NCBI GenBank assembly: GCA_963701675.1
Contig: OY969623.1
Coordinates: 682,001 to 746,000 of the forward strand
Reading direction: 5' to 3'
DNA from: G963701675 sp963701675
Lineage (GTDB): Bacteria; Planctomycetota; Planctomycetia; Gemmatales; Gemmataceae
DNA length: 64,000 bases
In this document: piece by piece, positions 36,852 to 45,585 of the stretch
Position numbering within the stretch: position 1 is the first letter of the stretch
How the letters are laid out: each line of letters starts with the position of its first letter
The notes under the pieces: model-generated
What the model was told of the DNA's origin: nothing
Database searches by the model: none
Seen by the model: only the letters and a program-made list of their open reading frames with translations
Position numbers and translations under genes: made by a program

Positions 36852-39137
36852 CTACGGCACCTCCACCGAACCGATGTCCGACGGACCGGTCACCGATCGT
36901 GGGAAGCCGCGCTGATCGACGATTGGTCCGGAATTGTCGCCGCCGTCGATCGCCTGGCCGCCGGCTAGCGGCAGGTAGGTATCGGTCGGTCCGCCGTTGT
37001 TGGCGAGTGGCCCAAGGGCCTGCACGCCGAAGGCGATATCCCCGATGTCGTCGTCGAAGTCCGTCACGTTGATGAAGGACTGGTCGTGGACCAGATTATG
37101 GCCCATCGAGAAGAATGCGCCTCCGCCTCCTTTGCTCAGCAATTCGGTGGCGATGGCCGAGCTGATCTCGTTGGTATCGTTCACCATCGTATTGTGCAAG
37201 TAAACGGAGGAGCCGGTGTCAGAAAAGATGGCGCTGCCGGTCTTGGGTCCGCCATACGAGATGTTGTCGTTGAAGGTGGTATGGTTGATGGTGGTCAGTT
37301 CGTCCAGAACATAGATTCCGCCACCTGCGACCGCTGCGGACTGCGGGTTCGCCGCCGTGCCGCCGAAGGTGGAGTTCACGATGTAGAGGTTTCCAGTCCG
37401 GGCATCGATGCCGCCGCCCCGACCCGAGGCTGCGCGATTGCTACTGAAAGTGCTGCCGGTGATCGCGATATTTTCGATTTTGCGCGCGGCAAGGCCGCCC
37501 CCGTTGATGGAGGCGACATTCTGGTCGAACGTGCTGTCGATGATGGTCACACTTTCCGAGTTTTCGACGTAGACCCCTCCCCCTTCGTCGCCGGCCTCGT
37601 TTAGGATAAAGGTACTCAAGTCAATCCACAGGCTCTGGAAATTCTGCATGAAGATCCCGCCGCCGTCGTCGTTGGCGATGTTGTCGCGCACGGTGCTATT
37701 CTCGACGACGCCGTGGACTCGGCCCCAAATGCCGCCGCCGTCGCCGCCCGCGGTGTTCCCTTCGATGATGCTATTCCCTTGGACGTAAAAGTTCCCGTTG
37801 GCAGTGTATATGCCGCCGCCGTCGAGCCCAGCACTGTTGGATATACCTCCGATGCGGCCCTCGTTCACGATGACATTCCCGAACGCCCAGATGCCGCCGC
37901 CATTGTCGAGGGCGACATTGCTATCAACCTCGCCGCGGTCGATCGTGACCGACCCGGCCGCCGAATAAATGCCGCCGCCATTTCCGGCGCTGCTGTTTTG
38001 GATTACGTTTGAGAGACTTTCAACAAACACGTCGTAGTACGCCCATATGCCGCCGCCGCTGGCGCCGCCGTTGGACGTGTTGTTATGAACTCCCGAGTTA
38101 TTCAGAAGTCGAACGATGCCGGAGTCGGAAAAAATACCACCACCGCTGCCATTGGTATAGTTTTGTAAGACCGCACTGAAGTCCTTTACCGTTACCAGAT
38201 AGTCGGCCCAGATGCCGCCGCCGTTGCCGTTGATGGCAACGTTGGAAGTGACCTGGCTTGCGTCTCTGATGGTGACGTTGCCGTCTTCGGAATAAATGCC
38301 GCCTCCGGACCCTGTGGCCGTATTGTTGTTGATGCAGTTATTCGCGTTGTCGCAGTTTTTAACATCAACATTGAACCGAGCCCAAGCGCCGCCCCCATCG
38401 CGAGTGGCGAAATTGAACTTGACCACACTGTCATTCCAAATCGTCAGCGTGGTCCCAGTTCGGGCCAAATAGAGGCCACCGCCGTCGCGACCTCGGTTGT
38501 CCGTGACGAAGCTCTCGTTGTAAAGCGACAGATTCCGGCCGGACCAAGCCCCACCGCCGTCTAAGTCAGCGGTGTTGTTTTCCAGGGTACTGCTATAGAG
38601 CGTGGTCAGGCCCTCGTTGAAGACGCCGCCGCCGCTGCCACCGATGGCCTTGCACAGGGTAACCACCATGTCGTCTAGAACCAGGCTCGAAGCCGGGTTA
38701 TCGACGTAGATGCAACCGCCGTTGCCGTTCACGCGTCCATCTTTGGTGGTGAATCCAATAAAGGTGACGTGCGACGGAGTGGATGGACTGGTCGAGATGT
38801 TGAAAACGCGGCTCAGCCCGCGGCCGCTGACGGCAATGTTATTGCCGTTGGCGTTGGCATCAATCGTCATGCTGGTCTTGAGGTCGAGATCGCCCTGCTG
38901 CAACGTGATCGTGCCGTTGAGCCCGGGAGCAAACTTGATTTGGGATTGCGGGTCGGTATTCGCCACGTTTATGCAGTCACGCAACGACAGACCGGTATGG
39001 AACGGAGCATCCGATCGAGTGCCCACAACACAAGTCGCCGGGGCCAAGCGGCACTCGAGCGGCTCTAGGGCAAGCCGAGAACGCATTAAGTTGTGCGTGT
39101 GTCGATGAGTCGTACGACTCCGAAAAGCGCGAAACAT
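36852..39137 (-). CDS. LEPR-XLL parallel beta-helix surface protein, paralogue B
   Basis: ATG 39137 has AGGAG 7 nt upstream and gives the shared MFR start. The 761-aa protein has LEPLECRLAPAT at about 24-35, the LSLRDCINVAN element, GGG-containing beta-helix turns throughout, and the ending SDIGSVEVP. It is the most divergent copy: cysteines replace residues that are non-cysteine in A, C and D (APATC for APATF; LRDCINVAN for LRDAINAAN; an added NCDNANNCINNN). These cysteines could form disulfides in the exported protein. Role as for the other paralogues. Confidence 0.84.
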   Translation of the reverse strand: MFRAFRSRTTHRHTHNLMRSRLALEPLECRLAPATCVVGTRSDAPFHTGLSLRDCINVANTDPQSQIKFAPGLNGTITLQQGDLDLKTSMTIDANANGNNIAVSGRGLSRVFNISTSPSTPSHVTFIGFTTKDGRVNGNGGCIYVDNPASSLVLDDMVVTLCKAIGGSGGGVFNEGLTTLYSSTLENNTADLDGGGAWSGRNLSLYNESFVTDNRGRDGGGLYLARTGTTLTIWNDSVVKFNFATRDGGGAWARFNVDVKNCDNANNCINNNTATGSGGGIYSEDGNVTIRDASQVTSNVAINGNGGGIWADYLVTVKDFSAVLQNYTNGSGGGIFSDSGIVRLLNNSGVHNNTSNGGASGGGIWAYYDVFVESLSNVIQNSSAGNGGGIYSAAGSVTIDRGEVDSNVALDNGGGIWAFGNVIVNEGRIGGISNSAGLDGGGIYTANGNFYVQGNSIIEGNTAGGDGGGIWGRVHGVVENSTVRDNIANDDGGGIFMQNFQSLWIDLSTFILNEAGDEGGGVYVENSESVTIIDSTFDQNVASINGGGLAARKIENIAITGSTFSSNRAASGRGGGIDARTGNLYIVNSTFGGTAANPQSAAVAGGGIYVLDELTTINHTTFNDNISYGGPKTGSAIFSDTGSSVYLHNTMVNDTNEISSAIATELLSKGGGGAFFSMGHNLVHDQSFINVTDFDDDIGDIAFGVQALGPLANNGGPTDTYLPLAGGQAIDGGDNSGPIVDQRGFPRSVTGPSDIGSVEVP

Positions 39138-39171
39138 GGAGAGTCTCCTAAATGCTTGGAAGCCAGGCACA

Positions 39172-39226
39172 GAGCGCACCTGCGCACTACGATGTGCGGC
39201 AAGTGTGTTGGGGGGCGCTCGCGCCC
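39172..39226 (-). ncRNA. two-hairpin leader RNA, copy B
   Basis: On the minus strand this shows hairpin 1 (39213-39226; GGGCG-CGAG-CGCCC, fully Watson-Crick), the spacer CCCAACACAC, hairpin 2 (39181-39201; seven pairs with one bulged C) and the conserved CAGGTGCGCTC. Hairpin 2 ends 43 nt before the ATG of paralogue B. Confidence 0.7.
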
Positions 39227-39536
39227 ACTTCGCAATGTCAGAATGAGCTCTTCACTGTTCCAGCGAAAAATGAGACAACGAAGGCAAGGTGAGCCATACG
39301 AACCGAGTCTTCATGCATGCTCTCACGTGGCTTCTGAGCTGCCGGAGCCTTTCACGCTGCATGGACTTCAGTATAGGGCGACCCACCCCCGGCGCCCCAA
39401 CGGTCTGCCGGCGCCTGTAACGGCTCCGACAACGCCGGGGGAAGGGTTCGCCGCTTTTCGGAGACCTAACCCTGGCCGAAGTATGCCCTGCGGTAGTCGT
39501 TTACGAAAAAGCTCTCGCGTCCGATGGTATTCTCAT

Positions 39537-39573
39537 CCTCGCACCCGTTTCCATCACGGATTCGGGTGCGAGG
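39537..39573 (-). terminator. hairpin downstream of paralogue C
   Basis: Arms CCTCGCACCCG (39537-39547) and CGGGTGCGAGG (39563-39573) pair perfectly over 11 bp with a 15-base loop. It begins 38 bases past the stop of paralogue C, reading on the minus strand. No U-tract is evident. Confidence 0.65.
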
Positions 39574-39611
39574 CGCTGCAATCACAAAACCTTAGCCGAA
39601 AATCGATTTCT

Positions 39612-41978
39612 TCACGGCAATTCAAAGGAACCGATGTCGGACTTGTCGATCGGTCGCGGGAAGCCGCGCTGGTCGACAATCGGTCCAGAATCGTCGCCGT
39701 TATCAATCGCCTGGTTGGCGCCCGGCGTGTTGATCAGAGCATAAGTTTCGGTGGGTCCGCCGTTATTTTGGAGCGGCCCCAGATCTTGCTGGCCAAGGGC
39801 GATGTCGCCGATGTCCGCGCTGAAATTGTTGACGTTGATGTACGAGAAATCATGCACGAGGTTGTGCCCCATCGTCCAGAATTCTCCGCCGTTGCCCTTG
39901 CTTAGCAACTCGGTGGCGATCGCCGAGCTGATCTCGTTGGTGTCGTTAACCAACGTGTTATGTAAGTAGGCGTCGCTGCTAGCGTCGACGAAGATCGCAC
40001 TTCCGGCTTTGGGTCCTCCCAATGAGAGGTTATCGTTGAACGTCACGTGATTGAGCGTGGCGAGAATCTCCAGGAGATAGATGGCGCCGCCCTGCTGTTG
40101 CGCGTACTGCGGGGCCACGAGCACACCGTTCTCGTAGGTGCCGCCAAACGTGCTGTTGACGATGTAGAGATTGCCGTCGCAGGCGTGGATTCCACCTCCC
40201 CGGCCCGACGCGGCCACATTGGCTTCGAAAGTGCTGCCGGTAATCGCGGTGTTCTCGATTTGATTCGAGGAATAGCCGCCGCCGAGTTGCGAGGCCACGT
40301 TGGCGCGGAACGTGGAGTCGAGAATGGTGAAACTCTCGGCGCCGAAAATATGTACGCCGCCGCCGTTGTTTCCCGCTTCATTGGCCTCGATCAGGCTTAG
40401 CCGAATCCATAGGCTTTCGAAGTTTTCCATGAAGATGCCGCCGCCTTCATTATTGGCGACGTTGCCGCGAACCGTGCTGTCCTCAACGACGCCGTGGACA
40501 GAACCCCAGGCGCCGCCGCCGTCGCCGCCGGCGAAGTTGCCTTCCACCAACGAACCTTCCTGGATGTAGAAGCTGCCGTTCGACGTATAGAGGCCGCCGC
40601 CATCGAGACCGGCGCTATTGGGGCTGCTTAGCGTGCCAACGGTGGCCCCGTCCAAAAGGATGTTGCCGTAGGCGTAGATGCCGCCGCCGTTGTCCAGCGC
40701 GGTATTGCCTAATACTTCGGATTCGTCGACTTCGACGTTTCCGGCAAACGAGAAAATACCGCCGCCGTCGCTGGCGCTGCTGTTGTCGTTCACCTGTGCG
40801 CCGTCGTCGAGAAAGACATCGTAGTACGCCCAGATGCCGCCGCCGCTTCGGCCGACGCCGCTGGCGTTTGAGGTGTTCTCGTTGACTTCCGAGCCGTTCC
40901 AAATGCGCACGACACCCGCGTTGGCAAAGACGCCGCCGCCGCTGCCGTTCGTGTAGTTCTCGTTGATCGTACTCGGCGAGCAAACCTCCCCGCCGCGGCC
41001 ATCGCCGTTGTCTTCGGTGCAGAACTCCGTTGCGGTCAAGATGTAGTCGAGCCAGATGCCGCCGCCGTCGCCATTGATGGCAACGTTAAGGTCGACATGG
41101 CCATCGCGGAGGAAAACGTTGCCGTCTTCGGAGTACAGGCCGCCGCCATCGTCCGTGGCCGTGTTGTTGTGCACACTGCTCTGCTGCACATCGATGTTGA
41201 AGCGGGCATAGGCGCCGCCGCCGTCGCGCGTGGCGAAGTTGAAGCGGACGTCGGTTTCGTTCCAGAGCGTCAACGTGGTGCCCGTGCGAGCCAGGTAGAG
41301 ACCACCGCCGTCGCGCGCACGGTTGTCGGTTACCAAGCTGCTGTAAAGTGACAGATTCTTGCCGGACCAGATGCCGCCGCCATCGACGTCGGCTTGGTTG
41401 TTTTCAATCGTGCTGGAGTATGACGTGGTCAGGCCTTCATTGAAAACGCCGCCGCCGCTGCCGCCAACGGCCTTGCACAACGTGACGACCATGTCATTCA
41501 GCACCAGGCTGGACGCGGCGTCATCCAGATAGATGCAGCCGCCGTTGCCTGTCACGCGCCCGTCTTTGGTGGTGAACCCGACCAGTGTCACGTGAGACGG
41601 TGTCGACGGACTCGCCGAAATGTTGAATATCCGGCTTTGTCCACGGCCGCTAACGGCAATGTTGTTGCCGTTCACGTTCGCATCAATCTTCACGCTGGTG
41701 CGAACGTCGAGATCGCCCTGCTGAAGGGTGATGGTACCGTTGAGGCCTGGTGCGAACTGAATCAAGGATTGCGGATCGTTGTTCGCGGCGTGTATAGCGT
41801 CGCGCAACGACAGCCCCAGGTGAAACGGAGCGTCCGAGCGGGTGGTAACGGTGAATGTCGCCGGCGCCAGCCGGCTTTCCAGGGATTCAAGCGCCAGTCG
41901 GGATGGTATGATGTTCGATTTATGCTTCGATGCCCGCCGGTTCCGGCGAGTCATCCTCTTGGTAAAAGAGCGAAACAT
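39612..41978 (-). CDS. LEPR-XLL parallel beta-helix surface protein, paralogue C
   Basis: The ATG at 41978 yields the shared MFR start; TGGAG lies about 10 nt upstream. The 788-aa product has LESLESRLAPATFTV, an LSLRDAIHAAN element, GGG-type beta-helix turns and the end SDIGSFELP. A block of about 130 residues (from ENNQADVDGGG to LDYILTAT) is almost identical in paralogue D, although many codons differ synonymously. Just after it is an insertion carrying two cysteines (EFCTEDNGDGRGGEVC) that A and D lack. It is presumably exported to the cell surface. Confidence 0.85.
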   Translation of the reverse strand: MFRSFTKRMTRRNRRASKHKSNIIPSRLALESLESRLAPATFTVTTRSDAPFHLGLSLRDAIHAANNDPQSLIQFAPGLNGTITLQQGDLDVRTSVKIDANVNGNNIAVSGRGQSRIFNISASPSTPSHVTLVGFTTKDGRVTGNGGCIYLDDAASSLVLNDMVVTLCKAVGGSGGGVFNEGLTTSYSSTIENNQADVDGGGIWSGKNLSLYSSLVTDNRARDGGGLYLARTGTTLTLWNETDVRFNFATRDGGGAYARFNIDVQQSSVHNNTATDDGGGLYSEDGNVFLRDGHVDLNVAINGDGGGIWLDYILTATEFCTEDNGDGRGGEVCSPSTINENYTNGSGGGVFANAGVVRIWNGSEVNENTSNASGVGRSGGGIWAYYDVFLDDGAQVNDNSSASDGGGIFSFAGNVEVDESEVLGNTALDNGGGIYAYGNILLDGATVGTLSSPNSAGLDGGGLYTSNGSFYIQEGSLVEGNFAGGDGGGAWGSVHGVVEDSTVRGNVANNEGGGIFMENFESLWIRLSLIEANEAGNNGGGVHIFGAESFTILDSTFRANVASQLGGGYSSNQIENTAITGSTFEANVAASGRGGGIHACDGNLYIVNSTFGGTYENGVLVAPQYAQQQGGAIYLLEILATLNHVTFNDNLSLGGPKAGSAIFVDASSDAYLHNTLVNDTNEISSAIATELLSKGNGGEFWTMGHNLVHDFSYINVNNFSADIGDIALGQQDLGPLQNNGGPTETYALINTPGANQAIDNGDDSGPIVDQRGFPRPIDKSDIGSFELP

Positions 41979-42013
41979 GTTTGCGAGGCTCCAGTGAGTG
42001 CGTGATGGAATCG

Positions 42014-42067
42014 GAGCGCACCTGCGCACAACGATGTGCGCAAATGTGTTGGGGGGACGCCCCGTCC
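42014..42067 (-). ncRNA. two-hairpin leader RNA, copy C
   Basis: On the minus strand: hairpin 1 (42055-42067; GGACG-GGG-CGUCC, with an A-U pair where the other copies have G-U or G-C), the spacer CCCCAACACA, hairpin 2 (42023-42042; perfect 7 bp TGCGCAC/GTGCGCA with a 6-base loop), and the conserved CAGGTGCGCTC. Hairpin 2 ends 44 nt before the ATG of paralogue C. Confidence 0.72.
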
Positions 42068-42224
42068 ACCGTGGCAGTTTTCTCTGTGTCCTCTTCCGCG
42101 TTCCGTTTGGTCTGGTTTCTAGGGAAGGCGTTCGTGCACGCCTTCTATGTGGTATGCCTTCGATACACCTGAGGTCGCGAGCCCGGGCCCATGGGCGGAC
42201 CCTGCCCGTGATTGCTTCCTAGAA

Positions 42225-42261
42225 CCTCGCACCCGCCTCCAAGAAGGAGGCGGGTGAGAGG
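42225..42261 (-). terminator. hairpin downstream of paralogue D
   Basis: The stem CACCCGCCTCC/GGAGGCGGGTG (11 bp, loop AAGAA) is extended, after one mismatch, by CCTC/GAGG. It starts 28 bases past the stop of paralogue D on the minus strand. No U-tract is seen. Confidence 0.68.
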
Positions 42262-42289
42262 AGGCTGGAATCAAGTACAGTCTAGCCGC

Positions 42290-44635
42290 TTACGGCAACT
42301 CAAACGAACCGATGTCGGAGTTGACGATCGGTCGTGGGAAGCCACGCTGATCGACGATCGGTCCCGAATCGTCGCCATTGTCGATGGCCTGGCCACCCGG
42401 GATCAACGCATAGGTGTCCGTCGGCCCGCCGTTATTCTGAAGCGGTCCGAGGGCCTGCACGCCGAAACCGATGTCGCCGATGTCGTCACTAAAGTTGGTG
42501 ACGTTGATGAACGAGAAGTCCTGGACCAGGTTGTGACCCATCGTGAAGAAGTCGCCGCCGGCAGACTTGCTCAACAGCTCGGTCGAAATGGCCGCGCTAA
42601 TGTTGTTGGTATCGACTACCAACGTGTTGTGCAGGTAAACGTCGGCGCCCGTGTCGGAGTAGATGGCGCTTCCGGTCTTCGGACCACCGTAGGAGATGTT
42701 GTCATTGAAGGTGACGTGGTTGATCGTCGTCAGGGTGCCCCGGACATAGATCGCGCCACCGCTCACTGCGGCTTCCTGCGGCACGGCGAGCGCCAGCGGG
42801 CTGCCGTCATAGTGCCCGCCGAACGTGTCATTGACCAAGTACAAGTTGCCGTTGATCACGTGCATGCCGCCGCCCGAGCCGGAGGTCGCCCGGTTGCCCT
42901 TGAACGTGCTGCCGGTTATGGCGATGTTCTCGACGTTCTCGGCATAGAGGCCGCCGCCGTCGATCGACGCATTGTTGCGATCGAAGGTGCTGTCGAGGAT
43001 GGTCACGGATTCGGAGTGCGCGCCCACAGACGTGCCGGACACGTAAACCGCGCCGCCGTCGTCGCCGGATTCGTTGAACTGGAAGAGGCTGAGCCGAATC
43101 CAGAGGCTCTTGAAACCGCCGGAGGTGTTCATGAATATGCCACCGCCGTCATCGTTGCCGACATTGCCACGAACGGTGCTGTCTTCCACGACTCCGTGGA
43201 CCCGGCCCCAGGCGCCGCCGCCGTCACCGCCGGCGAAGTTGCCTTCTACTAACGAACCGTCCTGAATGTAGAAGCTGCCGTTCGACGTGTAGAGTCCGCC
43301 GCCGTCGAGTCCGGCGCTATTCGGGCTGGCAGTAAGTCCAACCGTCGAGCCATCGAGTGCGATATTGCCATACGCGTAGATGCCGCCGCCATTGTCCAGC
43401 GCGGTGTTCCCCAGCACTTGGGAGTCGTCGATTTCGACGTTGCCGAAGTCCGAGTAGATGCCGCCGCCGTTGCCGGCGCTGCTGTTGTCGTTGACCTCGG
43501 CGCCGTCGTCCAGGAAAACGTCGTATTCGGCCCAGATGCCACCGCCGCTGCTGCCGCCGTTCGAGGTGTTGGTGTTGACCTCAGAGTCGTGCCAGATTCG
43601 CACGATGCCGGCATTGGAGAAGACGCCACCACCGCTGTGGTTGGTGTAGTTCTCGTTTATCGTGCTTCCGGAATCGTTATAGTCGGTCGCCGTCAGGATG
43701 TAGTCGAGCCAGATGCCGCCGCCGTCGCCGTTGATGGCGACGTTAAGATCGACGTGACCGTCGCGGAGGAAGACGTTGCCGTCTTCGGAGTACAGGCCGC
43801 CGCCGTCGTCCGTCGCGGTGTTGTTGTGAACGCTGCTCTGCTGAACGTCGATGTTGAAGCGAGCATAAGCGCCGCCGCCGTCACGCGTGGCGAAGTTGAA
43901 GCGGACGTCCGTTTCGTTCCAAAGCGTCAAGGTGGTGCCTGTCCGTGCTAGGTAGAGACCGCCGCCGTCACGAGCGCGGTTGTCGGTTACCAGGCTGTTG
44001 TAAAGCGACAGGTTCTTGCCGGACCAGATGCCGCCGCCATCGACGTCGGCCTGGTTATTTTCGATGATGCTGGCATAGGTCGTCGTCAGTCCCTCGTTGT
44101 AAACGCCGCCGCCGCTGCCGCCAATGGCTTTGCACAGCGTGACGACCATGTCGTTCAGCACCACGCTCGAAGCCGCGTCATCGGCGTAAATGCAGCCGCC
44201 ATTGCCGTTCTGGCGGCCATCTTTAACGGTGAAACCGATGAAGGTCACGTGAGAGGGCGTGGACGGGCTCGCCGAAATGTTGAACACTCGGCTTTGACCA
44301 CGGCCGCTGACCGCGATGTTGTTGCCGTTGAAATTGGCGTCGATCTTCATGCTGGTGCGGATGTCGAGATCGCCCTGCTGAAGAGTGATCGTACCGTTCA
44401 GGCCGGGTGCAAATCGGATTGTGGACTGTGGATCGGAGTTGGCTGCGTTGATGGCATCCCGTAGCGACAGTCCGATGTGGAACGGCGCGTCGGAGCGCGT
44501 CGTGACCGTGAAGGTCGCCGGGGCCAACCGGCATTCCAACGATTCCAAGCCCAAGCGCGACGCAAAACGATTGCGTCCCCGCAGCAGCGCCGGTGCCTTG
44601 GTGCGAGTCGAACGATTCCAAAGATTACGGAACAT
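42290..44635 (-). CDS. LEPR-XLL parallel beta-helix surface protein, paralogue D
   Basis: ATG 44635 is preceded by GGAGGAG at 9 nt, a strong ribosome site, and gives the shared MFR start. The 781-aa product has LESLECRLAPATFTV, LSLRDAINAAN, about 25 GGG-type beta-helix turns and the end SDIGSFELP. It is nearest to paralogue C in the middle block. It is the promoter-proximal copy of the array if transcription runs through, but hairpins after each gene argue for separate units. It is probably surface exposed; no transmembrane or barrel segment is seen. Confidence 0.86.
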   Translation of the reverse strand: MFRNLWNRSTRTKAPALLRGRNRFASRLGLESLECRLAPATFTVTTRSDAPFHIGLSLRDAINAANSDPQSTIRFAPGLNGTITLQQGDLDIRTSMKIDANFNGNNIAVSGRGQSRVFNISASPSTPSHVTFIGFTVKDGRQNGNGGCIYADDAASSVVLNDMVVTLCKAIGGSGGGVYNEGLTTTYASIIENNQADVDGGGIWSGKNLSLYNSLVTDNRARDGGGLYLARTGTTLTLWNETDVRFNFATRDGGGAYARFNIDVQQSSVHNNTATDDGGGLYSEDGNVFLRDGHVDLNVAINGDGGGIWLDYILTATDYNDSGSTINENYTNHSGGGVFSNAGIVRIWHDSEVNTNTSNGGSSGGGIWAEYDVFLDDGAEVNDNSSAGNGGGIYSDFGNVEIDDSQVLGNTALDNGGGIYAYGNIALDGSTVGLTASPNSAGLDGGGLYTSNGSFYIQDGSLVEGNFAGGDGGGAWGRVHGVVEDSTVRGNVGNDDGGGIFMNTSGGFKSLWIRLSLFQFNESGDDGGAVYVSGTSVGAHSESVTILDSTFDRNNASIDGGGLYAENVENIAITGSTFKGNRATSGSGGGMHVINGNLYLVNDTFGGHYDGSPLALAVPQEAAVSGGAIYVRGTLTTINHVTFNDNISYGGPKTGSAIYSDTGADVYLHNTLVVDTNNISAAISTELLSKSAGGDFFTMGHNLVQDFSFINVTNFSDDIGDIGFGVQALGPLQNNGGPTDTYALIPGGQAIDNGDDSGPIVDQRGFPRPIVNSDIGSFELP

Positions 44636-45585
44636 GAAAAAGGATCTCCTCCAATTGGAAGTGAGATGAGGAGCGCACCTGCGCACGACGACGTGCGCAA
44701 TGTGTGTTGGGGGGACGCTCCGCCCACTTCGCAACGTTACGATGTCCTCTTCGATGTTCCCGAATGAGCGCAGTCCAAACCCTAAGAGCGGGACACGGTC
44801 CCGTGGTGGATGAGAGGAGCGATGGCACGGCGTTGCCGTGCAGCGAGGAAGGATTCTAAGCAGATCCTCGGCGAGCGGGCATTGAGCGAGTCTCAACAGC
44901 CTAACAGCTGGCACTTTCACCCACAGTACATAACGCCAGACTACGCAGCTTTGCACTGGGGTAGCATATCCAGTGCCATTAATCATTTCTCATTTCATTC
45001 AAGCCGACCACGTCCTCAGGATTGGACGAGTTAGCAAACGACTATTGCCTTACTACCGAAGGCGTTAGCGTAATGAGCGCGCTGCATCAAATAGAATTGG
45101 ATCGGGTGAGTTTTACGTTTCGGCAATATGAGGTAATTGGAAAATGTGTAAATGAGGAAAAACACTGATTACGGAACACTGTGAAGCTGGATTTACCGTT
45201 TTTTCGGACGGCAAGTCGCATCAACAAGTAGTCGAAACCAGGCGACAAGCGCATCTGATGTGATCGTCGTTAATCATTACCAGCAAGCCACTTAAAACTC
45301 CATGTCCCGGAAGGGAAACCCCCGTTGCTATTTATTTTGAATTCATAACGGGTGGATGCTGAATGATTTGCGACTGCGCCTCGGGGCAATAACCCCTGTC
45401 GGCGTTCTCACCGACCTTATAATATCAGCGCGGCGAACTGAATCGGGTCTGACGCTTCCATCCCAGCCAGCGAACCCTTCAGGACGCTCGTACCAGTCGG
45501 GAGCATACTTTCCGAATTACGACTGATTTGCGGCAAGCTTTTCACGGGGGTAGTCCTCGAAAAGCGAAGTAGTAGTGCATCCATT
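44636..45585. other. long intergenic region upstream of the beta-helix array
   Basis: This 950-base gap holds the leader of paralogue D (44671-44725) and then an unusually A/T-rich stretch (about 45030-45330) compared with its surroundings. I see no credible gene. It probably carries promoters for paralogue D (leftward) and the zinc peptidase (rightward). Confidence 0.45.
44671..44725 (-). ncRNA. two-hairpin leader RNA, copy D
   Basis: On the minus strand: hairpin 1 (44713-44725; GGGCG-GAG-CGUCC with one G-U pair), the spacer CCCCAACACACA, hairpin 2 (44680-44699; perfect 7-bp TGCGCAC/GTGCGCA, 6-base loop), and the conserved CAGGTGCGCTC. Hairpin 2 ends 44 nt before the ATG of paralogue D. A further conserved GAAGAG block lies upstream. 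Confidence 0.72.

Noticed and set aside
42212..43252. Plus-strand frame of 346 codons opposite beta-helix paralogue D, with similar frames opposite A, B and C
   Set aside because: These arise from the repeated Gly-Gly-Gly codons read in antisense; they have no family features and would overlap recognised proteins.
34134..44635. Dense GCCGCCGCC triplet repeats on the plus strand, considered as a microsatellite or CRISPR-like array
   Set aside because: They are the complement of GGCGGCGGC codons in GGG beta-helix turns; spacing follows protein repeats, not fixed repeat-spacer units.
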